In this document: in pieces, positions 15,834 through 22,272 of the stretch | How the letters are laid out: every line of letters starts with the position of its first letter | Position numbering within the stretch: the stretch's first letter is position 1 | Source: a virus | DNA length: 34,626 nucleotides | Strand: one strand, 5' to 3' | IMG/VR virus record: IMGVR_UViG_3300005563_000069 | Span: 1 to 34,626 of that record | Notes under the pieces: generated by a model | Database searches by the model: none | What the model was told of the DNA's origin: nothing | What the model saw: the letters and a program-made list of their open reading frames with translations, nothing else | Made by a program: the position numbers and the translations under genes

Positions 15834-15852
15834 AAATTTACATTTTAAACAG

Positions 15853-15880
15853 TAAAAAAACCCGATCTTACGGATCGGGT
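15853..15880 (-). terminator. Rho-independent terminator
   Basis: ACCCGATC (15860-15867) and GATCGGGT (15873-15880) pair around a 5-base loop; on the minus strand the T-run at 15854-15860 follows. It ends the 17970-15913 operon. Confidence 0.9.
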
Positions 15881-15912
15881 ATAAATTGCCTAATTAAGAA
15901 CTCCACTTGGGA

Positions 15913-16386
15913 TTAACTTTCAATGGAGGAAGAACCGGAGGCAGTTGCATTGGGATCAGGTGTTGGAGTCTGGTCCCCACCGGTAGAAGTCCCCGGATCA
16001 GCAATGGTGTTTGCCTGAACTGCTGCGGCCAGTTTGTCTTTGCCCTGTCCTACCAAATTGGCAATATTTGTAACACTGTCACGGAGGTCAGTATCATCCC
16101 CATTCAGGGCATCCGTCAATTTGTCATGGAGATCAGTAAGCAGGCCTGCTGCAGAATCGATTACGGTTCCTTCTGCGGTTACTTTTGCCAGAAGATCATC
16201 GAGAAGAGCTTTTGTTTGTGCGTTCATACTTTCTTGATTTTGTTTTATGGTGAATAATAATTCCAGGATTTGCCGGTAGTGGTTAATTATTGCACCATCG
16301 GGTTTTTTTGGAGTAGCATGGGTGAAAAGAATCCCCAGTAAAAAACCTATGGTCAAAAAAGATAAACTACCGAGTAGGTGTTCCAT
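15913..16386 (-). CDS. Membrane-anchored coiled-coil phage protein
   Basis: 157 residues. One N-terminal membrane segment (about 6-24, GSLSFLTIGFLLGILFTHAT), then a helical region with regular hydrophobic spacing (MNAQTKALLDDLLAKVTAEG, then IDSAAGLLTDLHDKL) and a Pro/Thr/Ser-rich tail. The middle part (residues 54-125) resembles a small phage protein type of unknown function in which 'LldkLlakvta...vidSa..Ll..L...l' is the core. An internal ATG at Met54 could give a soluble version of that core alone. A candidate promoter lies just upstream at 16397-16429. It ends at a terminator. Confidence 0.65.
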   Translation of the reverse strand: MEHLLGSLSFLTIGFLLGILFTHATPKKPDGAIINHYRQILELLFTIKQNQESMNAQTKALLDDLLAKVTAEGTVIDSAAGLLTDLHDKLTDALNGDDTDLRDSVTNIANLVGQGKDKLAAAVQANTIADPGTSTGGDQTPTPDPNATASGSSSIES

Positions 16387-16396
16387 AATATGTAAG

Positions 16397-16429
16397 ATTT
16401 GATTATAAATAGTCTGGAATTAGTGTTGT
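16397..16429 (-). promoter_or_regulatory. Candidate phage promoter, same motif as 4472-4511
   Basis: On the minus strand: ACAACACTAATTC, then AGACTATTTATAATCAAAT, ending 10 bases before the ATG at 16386. It matches the block before the gene at 4457 in both halves, with a shorter gap between them (about 2 bases rather than about 10). TATAAT is present. It overlaps the last codons of the upstream gene. Confidence 0.45.
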
Positions 16430-17412
16430 TCCTTAACTTTTATTACCTGCCAGATTAAAATATTATCTGGCACCCTTTTATGGTTTAAAAAAAAGTATTC
16501 ATGTTTGTAATCCCCTTCCTTGTTCTTATAAGTTTTTTGCCATACTAATCGATATATTGCCATACCCACTGCTGGAGCATCCTGGGAATTAAGAATCTTT
16601 GATTGGTAACCAGGGTAAAATTTATCACCCATTATTGCATAACAAAGAGAATAGGTGGAATCTTGATATGTTATGGTATTTTCATCGGATATATCAATAA
16701 TATTTGGTAATGGGTCGAAACCACCAAATAATGAATCCTGTACCCTGCGGATAGAATCCCAAGTACCTTGAGTTACTATATCCCCGGATAATCTTGGAGT
16801 ATCATTTATGGACTCATTATAATAGCCATGGGGTGGGGATATGTTATAAACGACTGATCGTCTGCCCGAATAAAGTGGCATGAATGATCCTTTACGAATA
16901 TGGTCTATGGATTGAGAGTCTAAAGTTCTAATATCTTTTGGTAAAGTATCCGCAATACCCCGAATCACTTTCTTATTTGGGTCTCCCATGATAAGTTGGA
17001 ACCCATCTGGCAATATGCCAGCAATACCATAAAAAGGGGTTTGTTTTTTATGTTTTGAGGGTATCTGGGAATGATTAAGGATGGGTTCAAATTTCAATGC
17101 GGATAAGATGGTAGTAGAAGATATGGATAGGTTTGGAGTAATATTTACCATGGGGGAATCGGGGTTTCCATGATGCATTTCCCACCCAGTATTATCCACA
17201 TCTGTAATCCGGCAAGAATCGTGGATTATTGTAAGGGTATTATCAAAATTAATGGTAGTGGTGTCGGGTTTAAGGAATCTACTACCAAAAGAATCGGGTG
17301 GAGGTTTCTGTTCTATGTGTTTATGTTTGAAACCCCAATGTAGAAGGTAGAAAGAAAAGGCAATGATGATTAACACTGCCAATACACCGGGAAATGGGCT
17401 TTTTCGTTTCAT
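16420..17412 (-). CDS. Membrane-anchored hypothetical protein
   Basis: 330 residues. Basic start (MKRKSPFP), one membrane segment (about 8-26, GVLAVLIIIAFSFYLLHWGF), then an extracytoplasmic domain with KPDTTTINFDNTLTIIHDS, RITDVDNTGW and an exposed-loop-rich body. No family recognised. The D-T/D-S triplets resemble the protein coded at 10824-11510. It shares an exact 24-base segment (17189-17212) with the adjacent gene, both encoding RITDVDNT. Its start is 4 bases after the stop of the preceding gene, so the two are co-expressed. Confidence 0.6.
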   Translation of the reverse strand: MKRKSPFPGVLAVLIIIAFSFYLLHWGFKHKHIEQKPPPDSFGSRFLKPDTTTINFDNTLTIIHDSCRITDVDNTGWEMHHGNPDSPMVNITPNLSISSTTILSALKFEPILNHSQIPSKHKKQTPFYGIAGILPDGFQLIMGDPNKKVIRGIADTLPKDIRTLDSQSIDHIRKGSFMPLYSGRRSVVYNISPPHGYYNESINDTPRLSGDIVTQGTWDSIRRVQDSLFGGFDPLPNIIDISDENTITYQDSTYSLCYAIMGDKFYPGYQSKILNSQDAPAVGMAIYRLVWQKTYKNKEGDYKHEYFFLNHKRVPDNILIWQVIKVKEQH

Positions 17413-17415
17413 GTT

Positions 17416-17970
17416 TTAATGGTTATTTTGAAGTTTAAAAATTTCATCCTGTAATGTCCAAAGGGATACTTTTACGGCAGTATTTATGCTATCTTGAGCC
17501 TCCTTGTTAGTTTCTAATGCATTTACCTTTTCTTCCATATGCTCTACCTTCATAGAACCAATCTTTCCAGTGAGCATTTGATCCTGGGTATTATCCACAT
17601 CTGTAATCCGGTTCTCCACTAAACCCATTGATACCAGAAAAGTGAGTACCCAACAAATGAAGATGATCACCATTATATGGTACCTTTTCATTAGTTTTGT
17701 GTTTTGGTCTCTCAGGTACCTAATATCCAAATCCAGGTTATCTGCCCGATTATTGGTTTCATCATGTAGAATGTTTAATTTCTCGGATAATTTGAGCTCA
17801 AAATTGGATGGTGCTATTCCGGGCTCTTTTATTCTTTCTTCTATGGCCATTAATCTTAATTCCATGGCCATAATTTGTTCTGGTGTAATAATTTGTTCTG
17901 GTGTAATAATTTGTTCTGGTGTAATAATTTGTTCTGGTGTAATAATTTGTTCTGGTGTAATAATTTGCAT
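17416..17970 (-). CDS. Membrane protein with N-terminal IITPEQ repeats and coiled coil
   Basis: 184 residues. The N-terminus is five perfect IITPEQ repeats (residues 3-32), followed by a helix (MAMELRLMAIEERIKEPG), a coiled-coil segment (LSEKLNILHDETNNRADNLD) and one membrane segment (about 99-119, IMVIIFICWVLTFLVSMGLV). The C-terminus has RITDVDNT and another coiled coil. The repeats start right at the start codon. If the real start is the internal ATG at MAMELR, the repeats would be leader DNA; the intact frame through five units favours coding. No family recognised. Confidence 0.6.
   Translation of the reverse strand: MQIITPEQIITPEQIITPEQIITPEQIITPEQIMAMELRLMAIEERIKEPGIAPSNFELKLSEKLNILHDETNNRADNLDLDIRYLRDQNTKLMKRYHIMVIIFICWVLTFLVSMGLVENRITDVDNTQDQMLTGKIGSMKVEHMEEKVNALETNKEAQDSINTAVKVSLWTLQDEIFKLQNNH
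17871..17967 (-). repeat. 18-bp tandem repeat, five perfect copies plus a partial
   Basis: The unit on the plus strand is TAATTTGTTCTGGTGTAA, repeated without change at 17871, 17889, 17907, 17925 and 17943, with a partial copy at 17961. The unit is a multiple of three, so copy-number change would alter length without shifting frame. It encodes IITPEQ on the minus strand. Confidence 0.95.
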
Positions 17971-17977
17971 GGTAAAA

Positions 17978-17994
17978 TTTATCTATAATAGTCC
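17978..17994 (-). promoter_or_regulatory. Possible upstream element (GGACTATTATAGATAAAT)
   Basis: The minus strand reads GGACTATTATAGATAAAT just before the ATG at 17970, close to the GACTATTATAATCAAAT blocks at 4472 and 16397. The ACAACACTA half is missing. It could be a weaker member of the same promoter set. Confidence 0.3.
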
Positions 17995-18044
17995 TGGGGG
18001 CATTAATGGAAAACTGCATGGTTTTTCCGGTATATTTTTCTATT

Positions 18045-18129
18045 GGCTATTGGGTTTAAAAGGTATTGGGCTTTAGGGCTAGTAAGGCTCTATGGCTATG
18101 AGGCTAGTAGGCTTCCAGGGCTCTTGGCT
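18045..18129. repeat. GGCT array phased at about 8 bp
   Basis: GGCT occurs at 18045, 18069, 18077, 18086, 18094, 18102, 18110, 18119 and 18126: gaps of 24, 8, 9, 8, 8, 8, 9 and 7. The bases between copies vary. There is no gene here (17971-18233). It may be a degenerate 8-bp tandem repeat or a row of binding sites. Confidence 0.75.
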
Positions 18130-18167
18130 ATGAAAAAGGCATTCGGTATCCTTAAAGGGAACACACG

Positions 18168-18209
18168 AAAAAAGAGGACTAAGGGACAATCCCTAATAAT
18201 CCTCTTTTT
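18168..18209. terminator. Bidirectional terminator-like hairpin
   Basis: AAAAAGAGGA (18169-18178) pairs with TCCTCTTTTT (18200-18209), and AGGGA (18182-18186) with TCCCT (18190-18194) inside. T-runs flank both sides. It lies past the stop of the minus gene at 18234. Confidence 0.8.
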
Positions 18210-18233
18210 GCAATGAAATGCAGGGAGAATCCC

Positions 18234-18419
18234 CTATTCAGGGATTATCCATAGATCATTGTGGTGGATATAATAAATCTTTTTCTTCTCTCTTCCCCTT
18301 GCATCCTTTCGGATCATTTTTCTTGCAAGGGAATTAATTAAATTTTGCAGTTTATATTCATCCCTCTCTAATGATTGGGATGCATGGGGAATGATGGGAT
18401 TTGACATATTTGCTTTCAT
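18234..18419 (-). CDS. Hypothetical small basic protein
   Basis: 61 residues from the ATG at 18419. A longer frame from 18455 exists but would overlap the membrane peptide coded upstream, and the internal start has the AATTTTATG leader seen at several other starts. The sequence is basic and helical (LQNLINSLARKMIRKDARGR), suggesting nucleic-acid or membrane-surface contact. No family recognised. It ends before a bidirectional terminator. Confidence 0.6.
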   Translation of the reverse strand: MKANMSNPIIPHASQSLERDEYKLQNLINSLARKMIRKDARGREKKKIYYIHHNDLWIIPE

Positions 18420-18429
18420 AAAATTGGAT

Positions 18430-18525
18430 TTAAAAATTGGGAGAATAGATTGCAATTGTGATTAAAAATATCCAAATAAGAAATGCAATTGCAAATAAAA
18501 TATTGAATGTTACATCCTTTTTCAT
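18430..18525 (-). CDS. 31-residue single-pass membrane micropeptide
   Basis: ATG at 18525 to TAA at 18430. The peptide is almost entirely one membrane helix (FNILFAIAFLIWIFLITIAI) with a short charged N-terminus (MKKDVT) and polar tail. It lies 10 bases before the next ATG (18419) and behind a leader that repeats one found before the gene at 19063. Its fit between neighbours supports a real gene; function unknown. Confidence 0.55.
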   Translation of the reverse strand: MKKDVTFNILFAIAFLIWIFLITIAIYSPNF

Positions 18526-18534
18526 CTTGATAAT

Positions 18535-18550
18535 TTTTGATTGTGATTGA
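18535..18550 (-). promoter_or_regulatory. Shared leader element AATCACAATCAAAA
   Basis: On the minus strand AATCACAATCAAAA lies 10 bases before the ATG at 18525; the same 14 bases lie at 19073-19087 before the ATG at 19063. It may be a translation-enhancing leader. Confidence 0.35.
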
Positions 18551-18551
18551 A

Positions 18552-18580
18552 TAAAAAAAGAGAGGAATTTCTTCCTCTCT
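18552..18580 (-). terminator. Rho-independent terminator
   Basis: AGAGAGGAA (18559-18567) pairs with TTCCTCTCT (18572-18580) around a 4-base loop; the minus strand then has seven T. It follows the gene ending at 18590 within 10 bases. Confidence 0.9.
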
Positions 18581-18589
18581 CTCCGAATG

Positions 18590-19063
18590 TTATTTGATCA
18601 GGGATTTGATAATGTCTAATGCAAGGGAGAGATTTCCGATCTTCCCCTCATCCTGGGAATTGGAGATGGAATGAATGGAAAAATCATTCAATCGATAATA
18701 TGTTTTATAATCCTTTTGGAAAAGATCGATCTCCTTTTGCAAATCTTCTATTCGATTATGCTTTGCAAAGAGGAGAATATTATCTGTCATCCTTCTGATC
18801 GATGACCTTCTTTTATTTCTCCATTTTTTCCCCTCATCCGAATTGATCCAATCTTTTCCCTTTCCTTCCGGATAGACATAGATTGTTTCCTTCATTCTTT
18901 TTTCCTTCACATTCACATTAGACAATTTCTCTGTGAATGCAGAAAGATTGATTTTTGATAGAGAGGAATCCGGAGGATTTGGATTTCCTTTTTTTGCATT
19001 GGAATCTTGAGATTTTTTAAAATCTTTTTTTGCATTCTTAGATGCAGATTGATTTGCATTCAT
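18590..19063 (-). CDS. Hypothetical Lys-rich protein
   Basis: 157 residues. The first 60 are Asn/Lys/Ser-rich and look disordered (ASKNAKKDFKKSQDSNAKKG). The middle has KWRNKRRSSIRRMTDNILLF and a helical segment (RIEDLQKEIDLFQKDYKTYY). No family recognised. It has its own Bacteroidetes-type promoter (19132-19162) with an overlapping inverted repeat and its own terminator, so it forms a single-gene unit. A basic, separately regulated protein beside a palindrome-rich region could be a DNA-binding regulator or replication-linked protein, but this is only inference. Confidence 0.6.
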   Translation of the reverse strand: MNANQSASKNAKKDFKKSQDSNAKKGNPNPPDSSLSKINLSAFTEKLSNVNVKEKRMKETIYVYPEGKGKDWINSDEGKKWRNKRRSSIRRMTDNILLFAKHNRIEDLQKEIDLFQKDYKTYYRLNDFSIHSISNSQDEGKIGNLSLALDIIKSLIK

Positions 19064-19131
19064 TTTGATGAATTTTGATTGTGATTAATATTTCAAAGAA
19101 CAATGGAGATTTTTTATCTCCTTCTCTATAT

Positions 19132-19162
19132 CAAAGATAGGAAAATATTTTTATCGGGCAAA
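19132..19162 (-). promoter_or_regulatory. Bacteroidetes-type promoter
   Basis: Minus strand: TTTG at 19159-19162, 19-base spacer, TATCTTTG at 19132-19139, matching the Bacteroidetes -33 TTTG / -7 TAnnTTTG consensus. It drives the gene starting at 19063. The 5' leader would be about 60 bases. Confidence 0.75.
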
Positions 19163-19193
19163 TTTATTTGCATCTTTTTTTAAAAATAAATTT
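19160..19193. promoter_or_regulatory. Inverted repeat overlapping the -33 element (possible operator)
   Basis: AAATTTATTT (19160-19169) and AAATAAATTT (19184-19193) form a perfect 10-bp inverted repeat with 14 bases between. It overlaps the -33 TTTG. Repressor control of the 19063 gene is a reasonable reading; the surrounding A/T richness would also suit a DNA-unwinding element. Confidence 0.5.
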
Positions 19194-19221
19194 ATTCATT
19201 TCCGTTAGAAATATTGATCAT

Positions 19222-19528
19222 TTGGCATCCTATTTGCCAATGATGCCATTTTGCCTCCATATTATGCCATTGCCTCCAATGCAGGATAGGCCCAATAAGG
19301 CCATTTTAAAAAAACCCAAAGGGGCCTGATTAGCCCATGGGTGGCAATGGCCATAAGAAGCTTTATGGCCTTATTGGCCCAATAAGGTTTGTGGTACCTA
19401 ATATTAGGTACCCTATCATATATTACCCAATAATACCTAATTGGTACCTAGGGGCGACGGGCCATCAAAGGTTAAGAAAATAGACCATTAATAGCCATTA
19501 TGCCAATATGGCCCAATAAAGCTTTATT
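19222..19528. other. Palindrome- and repeat-rich gene-free region (possible origin or control locus)
   Basis: The gap 19064-19660 has no gene. It holds TTGGCA/TGCCAA (19222-19240), GGCCATAA/TTATGGCC with 6-base loop (19349-19370), CCTTATTGG-C-CCAATAAGG (19369-19387), the perfect 20-bp GGTACCTAATATTAGGTACC (19393-19412) and AATAAAGCTTTATT (19515-19528). GGCCCAATAA recurs at 19289, 19376 and 19510. An A/T-rich stretch flanks it at 19141-19205. This density is unlike the rest of the window. Candidate roles are replication origin, partition or packaging site, or a large operator; sequence alone cannot choose. Confidence 0.7.
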
Positions 19529-19660
19529 AGCCAATAAAAAAATCCCCAACCTTAGCGGCTTTTGGAGATACTAATATATGGGCTGACTCTGGTAAGCGCA
19601 GCCACAATAAAGGGTAGGAATTACCCTACCCCTATCATCAATCAAAACCATAACCCCATC

Positions 19661-19936
19661 TTATAAAGCCAAAGATATATCAAGCAAGGTAAATGTAATG
19701 GTCCAGGATAATGAATCGCCTCCATCCTGGAGAATATGCAGGTTATATTCAGGTATATTATAACCCAGATTGGATGCGATCTCTTCGCATGATTTCATAA
19801 AATTCCCGGGGCTTAGTGGGCTGGTAAGCTTTACCTGATCTGCCCGAGTTTTTTCGGGTGAGAAATCCTTTAATTCCTCTATGATGGTATTAAGGTATTG
19901 GTCTGCCCATTCAAGGGTTAATTGGGGCTTTTCCAT
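19661..19936 (-). CDS. Hypothetical protein
   Basis: 91 residues: acidic-helical N-terminus (LEWADQYLNTIIEELKDFSP), then FMKSCEEIASNLGYNIPEYN and a beta-strand end (DSLSWTITFTLLDISLAL). No family recognised. Its ATG overlaps the stop of the upstream small gene (TAATG at 19934-19938), so the two are translationally coupled. It is the last gene before the palindrome-rich region. Confidence 0.65.
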   Translation of the reverse strand: MEKPQLTLEWADQYLNTIIEELKDFSPEKTRADQVKLTSPLSPGNFMKSCEEIASNLGYNIPEYNLHILQDGGDSLSWTITFTLLDISLAL

Positions 19937-20115
19937 TATCTTGGTTTTAAATGAAGTGTTAAATCAAATGAGGTTTCGGTCCAATGGTGCCCAGCAACTG
20001 GGTCAAGTTTGATGGTTGGGTGATCCTTCAAATAAGCCTGAATATGCCTGAATAACTTAACCTTTTCAAGATCGAGCTCATTTGGGGTGATCTTCCATTT
20101 AGATTTCTGGTTCAT
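19936..20115 (-). CDS. Hypothetical 59-residue protein
   Basis: ATG at 20115 to TAA at 19936. The sequence runs MNQKSKWKITPNELDLEKVK, then LFRHIQAYLKDHPTIKLDPV, then AGHHWTETSFDLTLHLKPR. The end resembles the C-terminus of the next gene (both describe a strand such as TETSFDLTLHL / SWTITFTLLDI), so the pair may be related. Stop and start overlap as TAATG with the gene at 19936. No family recognised. Confidence 0.7.
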   Translation of the reverse strand: MNQKSKWKITPNELDLEKVKLFRHIQAYLKDHPTIKLDPVAGHHWTETSFDLTLHLKPR

Positions 20116-20163
20116 GAGAATTGATTATATGATTTTGATTGCATAAAGATATGGAATAAATAA

Positions 20164-21039
20164 CTACTTTTTCACTATAAAATCCTCGGCTTTTAGGGTA
20201 TCTGGTACCTCATGAAGTTGGGTACCATCTTTGGAAATTACCTTGTTTGGTATCCTAATTCCTATCTTGGTAAGGTCCTGATTTCTGGCATTTACGTCCG
20301 GGATTTGGTCTTTTAATTCTGCCTCTTTGGCTTCAATTAATTGAGTGTTACTGGCCATGCTCAGCGAGTTATTTTGTATCAATAATAAAGCGTCTTCAGG
20401 GCTCAAATATTCCTTTCCTGAGGTACCCGATGAGGCTCCATTAGGCATGAAAATGTTGATTGGGTTTTTGTCATTGTATCTGCCTATTAGGTCGTGAAAA
20501 GGCTTCTGGGCACCTATTAAATTGGTAAGGCTTTTGTTTACCTCTGCCGATAAAAAGGCCACGTATTTGTTGCCTTGTTGGGCCAGTAATAGTTCGGTTT
20601 GGCTCTGGCATAGGGCCATAATTTCTAGGCTCTTTTGGAGGCCTAGGGCGTGGAGACCCCTAGCGAATTGCCTTCCTTCTTGTCCTTCAAAGAATGCTGA
20701 AATCCTTTGCAGTTCTGCATTTGAGTCTTTTAGTAGTTGTTCTGGGGTAATTGATAGGTAAGCTGCCATATGATTTATTGATACCGTTTTACCCATCCAT
20801 TTAAATCCCTCTCTCGTATATATCTGTATACATATCTTCCTCATCCTTTCTTGTTCTCTTTTCTTATCTTCTTCATTTCCTTGTTTTTGGTGGTTTAGTC
20901 TTTGTAGGTTGAGGTATGTAAGGCCTAAGGGTCTTGGGTGCCTCATTGGTTCTTCCTTATTAGTATTCTTTAGATGATCTTCCAGTTCTTTTCTCCTGGT
21001 TTTTTGTTGGTTTCTGGTACCATGTGTCTTTTGGGCCAT
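20164..21039 (-). CDS. Hypothetical basic protein with possible helix-turn-helix
   Basis: 291 residues. The first 75 are very basic and Gln/Glu-rich (RRKELEDHLKNTNKEEPMRH, then NEEDKKREQERMRK). Residues 88-105 (INHMAAYLSITPEQLLKD) have the spacing of a helix-turn-helix, and the middle is helical (LQKSLEIMALCQSQTELLLA). No named family fits; it could be a small-terminase-like or other DNA-binding protein, but this is speculative. It contains several GGTACC sites. The genes upstream at 21789 and downstream at 20115 are tightly spaced minus-strand neighbours. Confidence 0.6.
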   Translation of the reverse strand: MAQKTHGTRNQQKTRRKELEDHLKNTNKEEPMRHPRPLGLTYLNLQRLNHQKQGNEEDKKREQERMRKICIQIYTREGFKWMGKTVSINHMAAYLSITPEQLLKDSNAELQRISAFFEGQEGRQFARGLHALGLQKSLEIMALCQSQTELLLAQQGNKYVAFLSAEVNKSLTNLIGAQKPFHDLIGRYNDKNPINIFMPNGASSGTSGKEYLSPEDALLLIQNNSLSMASNTQLIEAKEAELKDQIPDVNARNQDLTKIGIRIPNKVISKDGTQLHEVPDTLKAEDFIVKK

Positions 21040-21093
21040 AAGTGGTAATTTTAGAATTAAAAATAGGTACCTCTTTATTGGTACCTTGATTTA

Positions 21094-21789
21094 TTATATA
21101 TGGTTTTCTTCCTGATTCCATTTCATATCATCCCTTAATTGTTCAATTCTTTGGTCTTCTTCTTTTGATAATGGTTCTAAATCTTCTTTGGCACGGAGCA
21201 ATAGAGTGAGGTATTCTCTCAATGTTTGATCCTTATTGATTCTCTCCTTCGCAAGGTTTAAAATTTGTTCTTTTTCAAAGGGTCTATATTCGATGTTTTG
21301 GCTATATAGTTTTGGTTCATTTCCTTGGGTAAAATTATGGGCATATTGGATAATGTTGGGCATCTCTTCATTAGTGATCTCTCTATCCTGGATATTAAAT
21401 ATCACTCTTCTTGCAGTTATTAATTCCCCCTCTATTTGGTTGAGAGTTGATACCCAGTAAAGGTTATCTATTACACCTAATGCCTGGATTAGGTTTCTAA
21501 GGTTTATTGTGGTTTGCCATGCATGTTTCAGTATAATGATTCTTTCCTTATTAGTTAAATCGCCTGGTGGGGGAATCATGATTCTGGTATGTGGTATTGT
21601 TTCAACTATAGTATTGGGGTTTGAACAATCAATACGGCCTGTATCGAGAATCTTTTCGAGGTGTTTAAATTCCTTTTTCTTGATTTTTGGTTCCGATATT
21701 AACCATTTGAATATAGCGATTCCCATAATGGCTATTAGGGTTAAAATGATTAATCCCGGGATTCCTTCAATAACGAATAGATAGAGCAT
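21094..21789 (-). CDS. Membrane-anchored hypothetical protein with helical cytoplasmic domain
   Basis: 231 residues. An N-terminal membrane segment (about 9-31, IPGLIILTLIAIMGIAIFKW), then a mainly helical soluble domain (RIIILKHAWQTTINLRNLIQ, EGELITARRVIFNIQDRE) and a charged helical end (LLLRAKEDLEPLSKEEDQRI). No family recognised. Its leader has CAATCAAAAATCAA, similar to other genes in this block. Confidence 0.6.
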   Translation of the reverse strand: MLYLFVIEGIPGLIILTLIAIMGIAIFKWLISEPKIKKKEFKHLEKILDTGRIDCSNPNTIVETIPHTRIMIPPPGDLTNKERIIILKHAWQTTINLRNLIQALGVIDNLYWVSTLNQIEGELITARRVIFNIQDREITNEEMPNIIQYAHNFTQGNEPKLYSQNIEYRPFEKEQILNLAKERINKDQTLREYLTLLLRAKEDLEPLSKEEDQRIEQLRDDMKWNQEENHI

Positions 21790-21844
21790 AAAGGTTGATT
21801 TTTGATTGAAATAGCATGTTTTCTAGCATCTTTTTTAAATGAAG

Positions 21845-21874
21845 AAAGGGAACTATGTAAATTCAGTTCCCTTT
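21845..21874 (-). terminator. Rho-independent terminator
   Basis: AAAGGGAACT (21845-21854) pairs with AGTTCCCTTT (21865-21874), a 10-bp stem with 10-base loop. The minus strand continues with CTTCATTT, so the T-run is weak. It lies just after the gene ending at 21899. Confidence 0.75.
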
Positions 21875-21898
21875 CAGACTAGATCGATCCCAGTTATC

Positions 21899-22237
21899 CT
21901 ATGCAGGATGCGTATAGGTCTCCTTTTTCCAGGCATTGAATTCCTTTTCTGCCTTGCTGAGTTCTTTCTGGTCTTTCTGGTCATTGGATTTGCGGAGTTG
22001 AGTTAGGGTTTTTTCGATCTTACGATTGTGTGCACGGGACTTCCGGCGGAATTCCTTCTTTTGGTCGGGTGTTTTACAATCTGTGGGGTAATTGTACTTC
22101 AGTTCCCGGTCGTTCGGTACATTCTTCTTGAGTTCCTTGGCACCTGCAGCAATGTTTGCCTTAGTGGTAGTTTTCTCACTCTTGTTTGCTTTTGTAGGGT
22201 GCGTAGTTGCTGTACCCTGTGTTTTGTTCTTTTTCAT
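21899..22237 (-). CDS. Small basic protein with YPxDCxTP motif
   Basis: 112 residues, Lys-rich. The N-terminal 45 are disordered Lys/Thr/Ser (KKNKTQGTATTHPTKANKSE). Residues about 48-75 hold KYNYPTDCKTPDQKKEFRRK followed by SRAHNRK. The same pattern, Y-x-Y-P-x-D-C-x-T-P-x-x-K-K-x-F-R, occurs in the protein coded at 32143-32646 within an otherwise different Lys-rich context. The single Cys is embedded in the motif. This suggests a shared domain in two phage proteins; function unknown, possibly nucleic-acid binding. Confidence 0.7.
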   Translation of the reverse strand: MKKNKTQGTATTHPTKANKSEKTTTKANIAAGAKELKKNVPNDRELKYNYPTDCKTPDQKKEFRRKSRAHNRKIEKTLTQLRKSNDQKDQKELSKAEKEFNAWKKETYTHPA

Positions 22238-22272
22238 AACATTTCGCTTTTTTGTTTATTAATGGTTGTTGT

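Noticed and set aside
17871-17967. CRISPR array
   Set aside because: Direct 18-bp repeats without spacers; in-frame coding repeat instead.
18045-18129. CRISPR or insertion-sequence end
   Set aside because: Units of about 8 bp, no spacers, no inverted ends and no cas or transposase genes.
20164-21039. Small terminase subunit
   Set aside because: Possible helix-turn-helix only, and far from terL; not enough to name it.
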